Source: Bradyrhizobium diazoefficiens (lineage in GTDB: Bacteria > Pseudomonadota > Alphaproteobacteria > Rhizobiales > Xanthobacteraceae). Taken from it: 64,000 nucleotides of DNA. The DNA lies in assembly GCF_016599855.1 (NCBI RefSeq), contig NZ_CP067041.1, forward strand, positions 3,286,001-3,350,000, in the 5' to 3' direction. Position 1 is the stretch's first letter; the number at the start of each line of letters is the position of its first letter. The position numbers were made by a program, and so were the translations under genes. Positions 16,374-25,062 of the stretch are shown here, piece by piece. The notes under the pieces were generated by a model that saw nothing but the letters and a program-made list of their open reading frames with translations, had not been told where the DNA came from and searched no databases.

Positions 16374-17030
16374 ATGTCAACGGAAAGACACAAGACCGGC
16401 GCAGCCGGCGCTGCTACCATCGACATTCAAGCCTTGCGTGCACGCTATCGCGATGAGCGCGACCTGCGTCTGCGCACCGAAGGCAAGGCGCAGTATGCCA
16501 GCGGCTTCGAGGTCGGTACCGACCATGCCCGCCGCATGGGCTTTGAGGTTTACGGCCGCGACGGGATCAGCTTGTCCGAGCGCTGGCGGGATGGCGTCAA
16601 GACGATGCACGGCTTCTATAGCCGCGGCTTTCCGAACTGCTTTCTGATCGTGACGGTACAGGCGGGGCAGAGCGCCAACTTCCCGCATATCATCGACGAG
16701 CAGTCGCAGCACATCGCTTATGTGATCGCAGAGGCGCGCAAGCGCGGTGCAAGGACGTTGGAGCCGACGCTCGCCGCCGAGAATGCCTGGGTCGACGAGG
16801 TAGTGAAGGCCGCGGTCGGCCGCCAGACCTATCTCGCCGAATGCACGCCCGGTTACTACAACAATGAAGGCGTGTTCGATCCGATCGCGGCGCGTAACAG
16901 CCAGTATTGGCGCGGGCCAATGGCGTTCCTGCGGCTGCTCGCCAAATGGCGGAAGGAGGGCAGCCTGGACGGATTGGAATTGATTTATGGAGCGGGCGCG
17001 ATGGCCGACGGCGTCCCGGTCTCGGCATGA
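16374..17030 (+). pseudogene. Baeyer-Villiger monooxygenase remnant with internal in-frame deletion
   Basis: The 218-residue ORF is made of two ends of a flavin monooxygenase. Residues 18-41 (ALRARYRDERDLRLRTEG) match the N-terminal leader of BVMOs; from residue 43 the text jumps to the C-terminal part, SGFEVGTD ... MHGFYSRGFPNCFL ... HIAYVIAEA. The FAD GxGxxG, BVMO fingerprint and NADPH domain, about 350 residues, are absent. The junction is near 16494-16505. The frame is kept and GAGGAG precedes the ATG, so a shortened protein may still be made, but it cannot be an active oxygenase. Overlaps the next gene by 4 bases. Confidence 0.8.
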
Positions 17031-17842
17031 GCGGCATGATCCCGGCGCTATCAGGCGCGACGCGGCTCTACGTCATCGTCGGCGATCCCATTGCGCAGGT
17101 GCGTTCGCCCGCTGGTGTTTCCGCGGAGTTCGCGGCGCGCGGCCATGAGGGCATTCTCGTTCCGGCTCAGGTCGCGACCGCCGATCTGTCCGATTTTCTC
17201 TCGGTGGCAAGCCGGTTGAAGAACCTCGACGGCATCGTGGTGACAATTCCGCACAAATTTGCCTGCTATCAGGTCTGTGCCAGTGCAACCGAACGTGCGC
17301 ACTTCCTGCGCACCGTCAACCTGATGCGTCGGCGCGCCGACGGGGCGTGGCATGGCGACATGGTAGACGGTCTCGGTTTCGTCGGTGCCGCGCGGGCGAA
17401 GGGGATCGATCCCAAGGGGATGCGGGCCCTTCTTGTCGGCGCCGGCGGGGCAGGCTCGGCCATCGCGCTTGCCCTGATCGAGGCCGGTGTGAGCGAGCTC
17501 GCCATTCACGACAGCTCGGTCGAGCGGCGGGATGCGCTCGTCCATTGGCTCAACCGGCTTGGTAAGGCGCGTGCGCGGGCCGGAACCGCCGATCCCGCAG
17601 GTTTCGATTTCGTCGCCAATGCCACGCCCGCCGGGATGGAGGACGGTGACGCGCTGCCGGTCGACGTCACGCGGCTCGCGCCGACCGCCTATTGTGGCTG
17701 CGTGATCACCAAGCCCGAAGTTTCGCCCTTCATCGCAGCGGCCCGCAGGCTCGGCTGTGTCGCCGCGACCGGTACCGACATGTACCAGCAGCACCAGGGC
17801 ATCATGGTGGATTTTCTGCTCGGGACCGACGGCGGACGATGA
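17027..17842 (+). CDS. Shikimate/quinate dehydrogenase family protein (AroE-like)
   Basis: A 271-residue oxidoreductase. YVIVGDPIAQVRSP is the N-terminal substrate-loop region, VVTIPHK holds the catalytic Lys, DGLGF keeps the catalytic Asp though the usual NTDG reads MVDG, and LLVGAGGAGSAIALAL is the nucleotide loop. Divergence at the substrate residues and its catabolic neighbourhood suggest it is not the housekeeping AroE. ATG 17027 overlaps the BVMO remnant by 4 bases, implying that this pair was once an operon with a working monooxygenase. Confidence 0.87.
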   Translation: MSGMIPALSGATRLYVIVGDPIAQVRSPAGVSAEFAARGHEGILVPAQVATADLSDFLSVASRLKNLDGIVVTIPHKFACYQVCASATERAHFLRTVNLMRRRADGAWHGDMVDGLGFVGAARAKGIDPKGMRALLVGAGGAGSAIALALIEAGVSELAIHDSSVERRDALVHWLNRLGKARARAGTADPAGFDFVANATPAGMEDGDALPVDVTRLAPTAYCGCVITKPEVSPFIAAARRLGCVAATGTDMYQQHQGIMVDFLLGTDGGR

Positions 17843-17971
17843 CCCACGTCAAGCATATTGCTTGCATTGATTGCATCGGTCGGGGCTTGAGCAGACGCGG
17901 CTGACGTAGGATCATGCCCGGGTGCGAGCCGGTCGCGCAATATAGCAATATAGAGGAAAGGGAACGCAGGA

Positions 17972-18790
17972 ATGACCAAGGGCAGGACCGTTGCGACGGC
18001 CATGATCGGCGCGACCGCGCTGCTGCTTTTCCTGATGCCCAACGCCCATGCCGCACAATGCGGCAACGGGCCCGGCGGCTTTGAGGCCTGGAAACGCGAG
18101 TTCAGCGCGGAGGCTCAGGGCAAGGGCATCGGCCAGACCGCGATCTCGGCGCTGATGCAGACCAATTATGCCAGTGCCACCATCGCCGCCGATCGCAGCC
18201 AGCACAGTTTTTCGCTCTCCCTGGAGCAGTTTTTGGCCAAGCGCGGCGCCAGCACCATCGTTGCGCGCGGCCGGTCGCTGAAGCAGTCGCAGGCCGCGAT
18301 GTTCGCCTCGATCGAGCAGCGCTACGGTGTACCGCCGGGACCGCTGATCGCGATCTGGGGCATGGAGACCGGTTTCGGCAGCCAGCGCGGCAACCAGAAC
18401 ATGCTCTCATCGATCGCGACGCTGGCCTATGACTGCCGCCGTCCTGAATTCTTCACAGATCAGCTTTATGCTGCGCTGAAGCTGATCGACCGCGGCATGT
18501 TGTCGGCATCGACCCGCGGCTCCATGCATGGGGAGGTCGGCCAGACCCAATTCATGCCCAAGAATATCCTCGCTTACGGCACTGGAAATCTCGATGTCGC
18601 CGCCAACGCGCTGAGCTCGACCGCCAATTTCCTGAGAGCCCATGGCTGGCGGGCGGGAGCTGGTTACCAGCCAGGCGAGCCGAATTTCGCCGCGATCGAG
18701 GCGTGGAATGCGGCGGGCGTCTATCAGAAGGCCATCGCGCTGATGGGCCGGCAGATCGACCAGGGCGGCGGGGCGGCCGCAGTCCGTTGA
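17972..18790 (+). CDS. Lytic murein transglycosylase (MltB/SLT_2 type)
   Basis: A 272-residue exported peptidoglycan lyase. Signal peptide of about 27 residues ending NAHA|AQ; then the SLT_2 domain with catalytic Glu132 in IWGMETGFG, followed by GEVGQTQFMPKNIL and NFLRAHGWRAG, all family marks. It cleaves the MurNAc-GlcNAc bond forming 1,6-anhydro ends, in the periplasm. No C-terminal peptidoglycan-binding domain, so it is shorter than many MltB homologues. Stands alone; AAAGGGAACG-type ribosome site precedes the ATG. Confidence 0.92.
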   Translation: MTKGRTVATAMIGATALLLFLMPNAHAAQCGNGPGGFEAWKREFSAEAQGKGIGQTAISALMQTNYASATIAADRSQHSFSLSLEQFLAKRGASTIVARGRSLKQSQAAMFASIEQRYGVPPGPLIAIWGMETGFGSQRGNQNMLSSIATLAYDCRRPEFFTDQLYAALKLIDRGMLSASTRGSMHGEVGQTQFMPKNILAYGTGNLDVAANALSSTANFLRAHGWRAGAGYQPGEPNFAAIEAWNAAGVYQKAIALMGRQIDQGGGAAAVR

Positions 18791-18842
18791 GGGGTACTCC
18801 GCAAGGCGTGACTGCTCGCATCCGAGAAAGTTGTTGCATTCA

Positions 18843-18868
18843 GGAACCGAGGGCACGAGGTTTGCTTT
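18843..18868 (+). promoter_or_regulatory. Weak EcfG-like promoter candidate
   Basis: GGAAC (18843-18847), 17 bases, CTTT (18865-18868; consensus CGTT). It lies 35 bases before the small-protein gene at 18904. One core mismatch; low confidence. Confidence 0.25.
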
Positions 18869-18903
18869 GATCAAGTTCGGGGCTGGGCATGAGGAGACTC
18901 GAC

Positions 18904-19125
18904 ATGGCTACCCAGATCGTGATGGACCAGGCCGGCGATACACGCCATGAGTTTGATCCCGAAAATGCCGAGGCGTTGGCGCGGGCCGAACAACGCTTTC
19001 GGGAGCTGACCGGCGCGGGCTTTACCGCCGCGTACCGGACCGGGCCCGGCGAAGTCACGCGTATCAAATCGTTCGATCCGACCGCGCAGGAAACGCTGTT
19101 CTATCCCCGCTTGGTCGGCGGTTGA
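18904..19125 (+). CDS. Small hypothetical protein (73 aa)
   Basis: Begins MATQIVMDQAGDTRHEFD and contains AEQRFRELTGAGFTAAYRTG, a helix then a short beta-rich end (FDPTAQETLFYPRLVGG). Function unknown to me. GAGGAG is 8 bases before ATG 18904; an ATG at 18889 is further upstream without such a site. It is followed at 13 bases by a second unknown protein on the same strand, so the two likely form an operon. Confidence 0.7.
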   Translation: MATQIVMDQAGDTRHEFDPENAEALARAEQRFRELTGAGFTAAYRTGPGEVTRIKSFDPTAQETLFYPRLVGG

Positions 19126-19137
19126 TCTGAACGGCCC

Positions 19138-19560
19138 ATGATCGCGGTCTTCAGGCTTCGTGCGCCCGCGCGAGCGCGTCTGCATGCGCTCCGCGAGCTC
19201 TACCGGCGCTTCTTTGGCGAGAATACGCCCGAGGCGCGCGGCCGGCGGCTTCTCGCCGAATGGCTGTCGGCCGAGCAGCGCGCGCAATTCGAGCAGTACC
19301 GGCATTTTGACGTGATCGGTTGCGACAGCGGAAAGCGGTATCGCATCCACTACGGCACCGCCGCCAACGTCCACGAGATCGACGAGTCCGGGATTGCAAC
19401 GATGGGGTGGTGCTTCGTCCCGTCAGGATTCCTCGTGCCCGGCGACGTGATGCTGGCGCAGAAGATCGCGCTCGAGACGGACGAGAAGGGGGCGCTGGCG
19501 CTCGCCAACCGGTTTCCGCCGGCAACGCATTCAGAGCATTTTTACCGGCGGCCGTTCTAG
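19138..19560 (+). CDS. Hypothetical protein, 140 aa
   Basis: A soluble protein: basic helical N terminus (RARLHALRELYRRFFGE), then RLLAEWLSAEQRAQFEQYRHFDVIGCDSG written as helix plus strand, and RYRIHYGTAANVHEID, CFVPSGFLVPGD, MLAQKIALETDE. The middle looks like a small conserved domain, but I cannot name it. Two cysteines sit in the strand region. Likely co-expressed with the 73-residue protein upstream. Confidence 0.75.
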   Translation: MIAVFRLRAPARARLHALRELYRRFFGENTPEARGRRLLAEWLSAEQRAQFEQYRHFDVIGCDSGKRYRIHYGTAANVHEIDESGIATMGWCFVPSGFLVPGDVMLAQKIALETDEKGALALANRFPPATHSEHFYRRPF

Positions 19561-19585
19561 CGATCAGGATCGGCGGCAGCGCCGG

Positions 19586-19678
19586 TCAGAAGTGCGTGGT
19601 GCGGTAAGCATCCAGCGCGTGCGCCGCAAAGACCCCGATGCTGCAAAGACCAAGCAGGACGGAGATCAGCTCGATCAT
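19586..19678 (-). CDS. Tiny membrane protein candidate (30 aa)
   Basis: Thirty residues, MIELISVLLGLCSIGVFAAH followed by a short polar tail ALDAYRTTHF: one hydrophobic segment, no signal cleavage site. GGAGGACGAGCT precedes the ATG, and that ATG overlaps the TGA of the upstream tiny ORF (ATGA), a coupling arrangement. Too short for statistical support from one sequence. Confidence 0.45.
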   Translation of the reverse strand: MIELISVLLGLCSIGVFAAHALDAYRTTHF

Positions 19679-19758
19679 AGCTCGTCCTCCCCGAGCGGCT
19701 GGCTGACGAGATGCTGGCAGCAGGCATATTCGCTGATCAGGTCGAGGAAGAATTGCAT
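19675..19758 (-). CDS. Tiny protein candidate (27 aa) coupled to the next
   Basis: Twenty-seven residues with an amphipathic start (MQFFLDLISEYACCQHLV) and an acidic end. CAGGGAC lies about 9 bases before the ATG. Its stop overlaps the start of the 30-residue membrane ORF. Two cysteines in tandem. Unknown function; supported mostly by the overlap and the ribosome sites. Confidence 0.4.
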   Translation of the reverse strand: MQFFLDLISEYACCQHLVSQPLGEDEL

Positions 19759-19902
19759 GGTGGCCGTCCCTGTATGGTTTTGATAACCAGATAACCGGCG
19801 TTCTGTTTCAGGCGTGTTTCGTCGCTTTGGGAAAGAGGTTTCGCGGGGAACTGGCTTGCGAGCAGCCAAACCGCTACATCCCATCATCAATCCGCCCCTC
19901 GT

Positions 19903-19917
19903 CGCGCATAATGCGCG
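19903..19917. promoter_or_regulatory. Short palindrome upstream of MaoC gene
   Basis: CGCGCAT-A-ATGCGCG, perfect 7-bp arms around one base, 27 bases before the MaoC start codon. May be an operator or a hairpin; no regulator is adjacent. Confidence 0.3.
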
Positions 19918-19944
19918 CGTCGCATGACATTTCGAGGCAAAATC

Positions 19945-20391
19945 ATGGCACAGGTCGCCTGGTTCGACGATCTCACCATCGGCATGCGTTTCGAATCCCC
20001 TGAGGTCGAGGTCACCGAAGCTGACATCAAGCGCTTTGCCGCGGAGTTCGACCCGCAGCCGATGCATCTCGACCACGAGGCCGCCAAGGACACCTTGTTC
20101 AAGGGCCTGGCTGCCTCGGGATGGCACACCGCGGCGATCGCCATGAACCTCGCGATCCAGACCCGTCCGTTTGGCCCGCACCCGCTGATCGGTGCCGGCG
20201 TCGACGGGCTGCGCTGGACCGTTCCGGTGCGGCCGAATGACCGCCTGCATCTGGTCGGCGAGGTCATGAGCCTGACGCCGTCGAAATCGAAGCCGCAAGG
20301 CATCGCGCTGGTGAAATGGACGATGTTCAACCAGAACGGCGAGGAGGTTTACACCTTCACCCCGATCGCGATCGTTCCGCGCCGCGCCTAG
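19945..20391 (+). CDS. MaoC-like hot-dog-fold dehydratase
   Basis: A 148-residue (R)-enoyl-CoA hydratase-like protein. The hydratase 2 motif is read in FAAEFDPQPMHLDHEAAKDT, with the catalytic Asp and His, followed by LAASGWHTAAIAMNLAI. These enzymes hydrate trans-2-enoyl-CoA or related thioesters. GAGG precedes ATG 19945 (an ATG at 19924 is in frame but less well spaced). Single-gene unit; convergent with the RND pump gene 50 bases away. Confidence 0.88.
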   Translation: MAQVAWFDDLTIGMRFESPEVEVTEADIKRFAAEFDPQPMHLDHEAAKDTLFKGLAASGWHTAAIAMNLAIQTRPFGPHPLIGAGVDGLRWTVPVRPNDRLHLVGEVMSLTPSKSKPQGIALVKWTMFNQNGEEVYTFTPIAIVPRRA

Positions 20392-20440
20392 AGCCGCGCG
20401 AGCGGCGCGACGGAGTGCGGGCCTTGATTGAAAGGCCGAT

Positions 20441-23400
20441 TTAGTGCCCACCGCTCTGAACCGGCACCACGCTGCTGCCGCTGCTGTGATTCACCAGCGG
20501 CTTCATGCCGGTGATGGTCCTGAGCAGCACATAGAACACCGGGGTCAGGAACAGGCCGAACACGGTGACACCGATCATGCCGGAGAACACGGCAACGCCC
20601 ATGGCCCGCCGCATTTCCGAGCCGGCGCCGGTCGAGAGCACCAGCGGCAAGACGCCCATGATGAACGCCATCGACGTCATCAGGATCGGCCGCAACCGCA
20701 GTCGGCTTGCCTCGATCGCGGCGCGGATCGGCGTGCGCCCGGCGAATTCGAGCTCGCGCGCGAATTCGACGATCAGGATCGCGTTCTTGGCGGAGAGGCC
20801 GACGAGCACGATGAGGCCGATCTGGGTGAAGACGTTGTTGTCGCCCTTCGAGAGCCAGACGCCGAACATCGCAGCCAGCAGCCCCATCGGCACGATCATG
20901 ATGATCGAAAGCGGCAGGGTCAGGCTCTCGTACAGCGCGGCCAGCACCAGGAACACCAAGAGGATCGCCAACGGAAACACCCAGAGGCCGGAATTGCCGG
21001 CGATGAACTCCTGATAGGTCAGGTCGGTCCATTCGAAGGCAAAGCCGGGCGGCAGCACTTCCGCCGCGATCCGCGTCGCCGCTTCCTGCGCCTGCCCCGA
21101 CGAAAAACCTGGTGCAGCGGCCGCGTTGATATCGGACGACAGGAAGCCGTTGTAGCGGATCGCGCGCTCGGGCCCCGCGCTCTGGCGGATCGTGAGCAAC
21201 GCCGACAACGGCACCATGTCGCCCGAGGATGAGCGCACCTTCAGCTGCCTGATGTCGTCGGCGCGGGCGCGGAACGGCGCGTCGGCCTGGACATAGACGG
21301 AGTAGGTGCGGCCGAACTTGTTGAAGTCGTTGACGTAGTAGGAGCCCAGATAAATCTGGAGCGTGTTGAACACCTCCGTCACGGGCACGCCGAGCTGGAG
21401 CGCCTTGGTGCGGTCGATGTCGGCGAACAGCTGGGGCACGTTGACCTGGAAGCTCGAGAACACGCCGGCGATCTCCGGCGCCTTCTGCATCGCCGCCATG
21501 AACGCTTTGGTGGCATCGTTCAGCGCCTCATAGCCGAGACCGGCGCGGTCCTCGATCTGCAGCTTGAAGCCGCCGATGGTGCCGAGGCCGTTGACCGGCG
21601 GGGGCGGAAACATGGCGATGAAGGCTTCCTGAATGCCGGCATATTTCTTGTTCAGCTCGGCCGCGAGCGCCGGGCCGCTGAGCGAAGGATCCTTGCGCTC
21701 GTCGAACGGTTTCAGCGTCGAGAACACGATGCCGGCGTTGGAGGAGTTGGTGAAGCCCGAGATCGACAGGCCCGGGAAGGCGACCGAGCTCTCGACTCCG
21801 GGCTGGGTCAGCGCGATGTCGCTCATCTTGCGGATCACCTCTTCGGTGCGGTCGAGGGTGGCGCCATCGGGCAAGCGTGCGAAGCCGACCAGATATTGCT
21901 TGTCCTGGCCGGGCACGAAGCCGCTCGGCACCTGCTGGAACAGCAGGGCCGTCACGCCGACCAGCAGCACATAAAGGCCCATCACCGCGGCCTTGCCCGA
22001 GATCACCTTGGTGACGGTGCCGCTGTAGCTCTCCGAGGAGTAGGTGAACACCCGATTGAAGCCGCGGAAGAACCAGCCGAGCGTCTTTTCGAGGATGATC
22101 GTCAACCGGTCCTTCGGGTCGTTGTGGCCCTTGAGCAGCAGTGCCGACAGTGCCGGCGACAACGTCAACGAATTGACGGCGGAGATCACGGTCGAGATTG
22201 CGATCGTCAGCGCGAATTGCTTGTAGAACTGCCCGGTGAGGCCGGAGATGAAGGCGAGCGGCACGAACACCGCGATCAGCACCATCGCAATCGCGATGAT
22301 CGGGCCGGAAACCTCGCGCATGGCCTGATAGGTGGCATCGCGCGGCGACAATCCGGCCTCGATGTTGCGCTCGACGTTCTCGACCACGACGATGGCGTCG
22401 TCGACGACGATGCCGATCGCGAGCACCAGACCAAACAGGCTGAGCGCGTTGATGGAGAAGCCGAACACATGCATCACGGCAAAGGTGCCGACGATCGAGA
22501 CCGGCACCGCGAGCAGCGGGATGATCGAGGCGCGCCAGGTCTGCAGGAACAGGATCACAACCAGCACCACGAGCGCGATCGCCTCCAGCAGGGTGTGGAT
22601 GACAGCCTCAATCGAGGAGCGCACGAACTGGGTGGGGTCGTAGACGATCTGATAGGACACGCCTTCCGGCATGTTCTTCTTGATCTCGGCCATGGTGGCG
22701 CGGACGTGGTCGGAGATCTCCAGCGCGTTCGAGCCGGGCGCCTGGAAGATCGGGATCGCCACCGCCTGCTTGTTGTCGAGCAGCGAGCGCAGGCCGTATT
22801 CGGACGCGCCGAGCTCGATGCGGGCGACGTCACGCAGCCGCACCACTTCGCCGCGCGTGCCGGTCTTGACCACGATCTCGCCGAACTGCTCCTCGTTCGA
22901 GAGCCGTCCCTCCGCATTGACGGAGAGTTGCAGATCGATCCCCTTGACGTTCGGGGAAGAGCCGACCACGCCGGCCGCCGCCTCGACGTTCTGCGCCTGG
23001 ATCGCCTTGACGATGTCGCTTGCGGTCAGGCCGTGCTCGGCTGCCTTCTGCGGATCGATCCAGACCCGCATCGAATAATCGCCGGCGCCGTAGAGCTGGA
23101 CGTCGCCGACGCCGTCGATCCGCGCGAGGCGATCCTTGACGTTGAGCACTGCGTAGTTGCGCAAATACGTCATGTCGTAGCGGTTGTTCGGCGACAACAG
23201 ATGCACGACCATCGTGAGGTCGGGCGACGACTTCTTGGTGATGATGCCGAGCTGCCGCACCACCGCCGGCAGGCGCGGTTCGGCTTGCTGCACACGGTTC
23301 TGCACAAGCTGCGTCGCCTTATCAGGATCGGTGCCGAGCCGGAACGTCACCGTGAGCGTCATCGCGCCGTCGGTGGTCGCCTGGCTCGACATGTACAGCA

Positions 23401-23629
23401 TGTTCTCGACGCCGTTGATCTGCTCCTCGATCGGCGTTGCCACCGTCTCCGCGATCACCTTGGGATTGGCGCCGGGATAGGTCGCGCGGACCACGACCGA
23501 TGGCGGCACGACATCGGGATATTCCGAGATCGGCATCGCGAACAGCGAGATCAGGCCCGCGAGGAAGATCAGGATCGACAGCACGCCGGCGAAAATCGGA
23601 CGATCGATGAAGAACTTTGAGAGATTCAT
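20441..23629 (-). CDS. RND multidrug efflux inner-membrane pump (HAE1/AcrB family), system 1
   Basis: A 1062-residue proton-driven exporter. N-terminal FFIDRPIFAGVLSILIFLAGL, repeated halves with twelve membrane helices, the helix 4 proton-relay GIVVDDAIVVVENVERN, and the VEFARELE / RLRPILMTSMAFIMGVLPL region near the C terminus are all canonical. ATG 23629 has GAGGGG in front; a longer frame starts at 23680 but enters the palindromic repeat. Downstream partner of the membrane-fusion protein at 23815; a TolC-type outer-membrane partner is not in the window. Controlled probably by the divergent TetR at 25259. Confidence 0.95.
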   Translation of the reverse strand: MNLSKFFIDRPIFAGVLSILIFLAGLISLFAMPISEYPDVVPPSVVVRATYPGANPKVIAETVATPIEEQINGVENMLYMSSQATTDGAMTLTVTFRLGTDPDKATQLVQNRVQQAEPRLPAVVRQLGIITKKSSPDLTMVVHLLSPNNRYDMTYLRNYAVLNVKDRLARIDGVGDVQLYGAGDYSMRVWIDPQKAAEHGLTASDIVKAIQAQNVEAAAGVVGSSPNVKGIDLQLSVNAEGRLSNEEQFGEIVVKTGTRGEVVRLRDVARIELGASEYGLRSLLDNKQAVAIPIFQAPGSNALEISDHVRATMAEIKKNMPEGVSYQIVYDPTQFVRSSIEAVIHTLLEAIALVVLVVILFLQTWRASIIPLLAVPVSIVGTFAVMHVFGFSINALSLFGLVLAIGIVVDDAIVVVENVERNIEAGLSPRDATYQAMREVSGPIIAIAMVLIAVFVPLAFISGLTGQFYKQFALTIAISTVISAVNSLTLSPALSALLLKGHNDPKDRLTIILEKTLGWFFRGFNRVFTYSSESYSGTVTKVISGKAAVMGLYVLLVGVTALLFQQVPSGFVPGQDKQYLVGFARLPDGATLDRTEEVIRKMSDIALTQPGVESSVAFPGLSISGFTNSSNAGIVFSTLKPFDERKDPSLSGPALAAELNKKYAGIQEAFIAMFPPPPVNGLGTIGGFKLQIEDRAGLGYEALNDATKAFMAAMQKAPEIAGVFSSFQVNVPQLFADIDRTKALQLGVPVTEVFNTLQIYLGSYYVNDFNKFGRTYSVYVQADAPFRARADDIRQLKVRSSSGDMVPLSALLTIRQSAGPERAIRYNGFLSSDINAAAAPGFSSGQAQEAATRIAAEVLPPGFAFEWTDLTYQEFIAGNSGLWVFPLAILLVFLVLAALYESLTLPLSIIMIVPMGLLAAMFGVWLSKGDNNVFTQIGLIVLVGLSAKNAILIVEFARELEFAGRTPIRAAIEASRLRLRPILMTSMAFIMGVLPLVLSTGAGSEMRRAMGVAVFSGMIGVTVFGLFLTPVFYVLLRTITGMKPLVNHSSGSSVVPVQSGGH

Positions 23630-23674
23630 GGCTTTGCCCCTCGGCAATATTTTGCGGTTCTCCGACAGCTCCGC

Positions 23675-23807
23675 CGTCATTCCGGGGCGTGGACGAAGCC
23701 CGCGAACCCGGAATCCAGAGGTAAAGTGATCGGAGTTTCGTATGTTCGAGATTCTCAGGTGCGCGATTGCGCACCGTAGTTCGCGCTACGCGCGCCCCGT
23801 AATGACG
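23675..23807. repeat. Dispersed palindromic intergenic repeat, copy 1
   Basis: Ends CGTCATTCCGGGGCG (23675-23689) and CGCCCCGTAATGACG (23793-23807) are inverted with one mismatch; inside, GAACCCGGAATCCAG is also shared with copy 2 at 52580. It lies between the two genes of an RND operon. Such elements are common in Bradyrhizobium intergenic DNA; the two copies here were seen directly. Confidence 0.8.
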
Positions 23808-23814
23808 GAGAACA

Positions 23815-25056
23815 CTAGCGTTGCACCACGTCCTGGTTGCTGTGGTTGGAAGCCTGCTGTCCGCGCGCGCCCATCGTCGCCACCTCGGTCCTGAGGAGAG
23901 CGCCGGGACGCACGCGCTGCAGGCCGTTGACGACGATGCGATCGCCGGTTTTCAGGCCCGCCGTGACGATCCGCAGGCCATCGACCGAACCACCAAGTGT
24001 GATCGGCCGGTAGACCGCGCGGCTGTCATCGCCAACCGCCATCACGAACTTCTTGTCCTGGTCGGTGCCGATCGCGCGCTCGTCGATCATCACCAGAGTC
24101 TGCTGCTTCGGTTGGCCCATGCGCACGCGGGCGAACTGGCCGGGGATGAGGCGCCCGTCCTCGTTGGGGAAGACCGCGCGGACACGGATGGTACCGCTCT
24201 GGCCGTTGACCTGGTTGTCGATGAGCTGGATGTGACCCTTTGCCGAAAGACCGCCTGATGTCGTCATCTCCACCGGGATCTGATCGAGATTGCCGCGCTT
24301 GCCGGAGGCGTCTGCAATCAAGTTCAGCGCCCGCAGCACGACCTCCTCATCCGCGTCGAACGAGGCGTAGATCGGATTGACCGAGACCAGCGAGGTCAGC
24401 ACCGGGGAGGCGGTGCCGGCGGCAACGAGGTTGCCGACGGTGATCTCGATCTTGCCGACGCGGCCATCTACGGGCGCGCGCACCTCGGTGTAGTCGAGAT
24501 TGAGCTTGGCGGTCTGCAGCGTCGCTTCGGCCGCCTTCATGTTAGCGATGGCCTCGCGATTGGCGTTATCGCGCTGGTCGTAATCGCGCCGCGTGACGAC
24601 GGCATTGCCGACCAGCTGCGCGCCGCGATCGAGCTCGCTCTGGGTAAAGACCACGCGCGCTTTTGCCGCCTCGAGCTGCGCGTTGGCCTTGTCGACCTCG
24701 GCCGCGTAGGGCGCTGGATCGATCTTGAACAAGACGTCACCGGCCTTCACCAAGGCGCCTTCGGTGAAGTTGGCCGACAGGATCGCGCCGGCAACGCGCG
24801 GGCGAAGCTCGACGCGTTGGATCGCTTCGAGCCGACCGGAGAAATCGTCCCACAGCACGGTCTGTTTTGGCTCGATCATCGCCACTGTGACGGAGACGGC
24901 TTGCTCAGCCGCGGCCGCCGTTACGGTCGCTTGGGCCGCATGGAAGTAGTGACCGGTCGCGATCGAGCCGGCCAGGGCGAGGGCGCCCACGATCGCGACA
25001 CCGCCGAGAAGACGGCGGATACGACGGGGATGAGAGGTATTTGGGGAGGGGGGCAT
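23815..25056 (-). CDS. RND efflux membrane-fusion protein, system 1
   Basis: A 413-residue periplasmic adaptor. N-terminal hydrophobic anchor RLLGGVAIVGALALAGSI, lipoyl/hairpin region (VELRPRVAGAILSANFTEGALVKAGDVLFKIDPAPY), coiled hairpin of alternating Ala/Glu residues 125-185, then RAPVDGRVGKIEITVGNLV and the beta-barrel. First gene of the pump operon: SD GGAG lies within the operator palindrome 7 bases before the ATG. It bridges the inner pump and an outer channel. Confidence 0.94.
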   Translation of the reverse strand: MPPSPNTSHPRRIRRLLGGVAIVGALALAGSIATGHYFHAAQATVTAAAAEQAVSVTVAMIEPKQTVLWDDFSGRLEAIQRVELRPRVAGAILSANFTEGALVKAGDVLFKIDPAPYAAEVDKANAQLEAAKARVVFTQSELDRGAQLVGNAVVTRRDYDQRDNANREAIANMKAAEATLQTAKLNLDYTEVRAPVDGRVGKIEITVGNLVAAGTASPVLTSLVSVNPIYASFDADEEVVLRALNLIADASGKRGNLDQIPVEMTTSGGLSAKGHIQLIDNQVNGQSGTIRVRAVFPNEDGRLIPGQFARVRMGQPKQQTLVMIDERAIGTDQDKKFVMAVGDDSRAVYRPITLGGSVDGLRIVTAGLKTGDRIVVNGLQRVRPGALLRTEVATMGARGQQASNHSNQDVVQR

Positions 25057-25062
25057 TTGCGC

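Noticed and set aside
16374..17030. Calling this a novel complete small protein family
   Set aside because: Its two halves match the two ends of a known monooxygenase, so a deletion remnant explains it better unless relatives conserve the short form.
21896..23620. 574-codon plus-strand open frame opposite the first RND pump
   Set aside because: Shadow of the pump coding sequence; charged repeat-like translation (RDRHREQRD) arises from codon bias.
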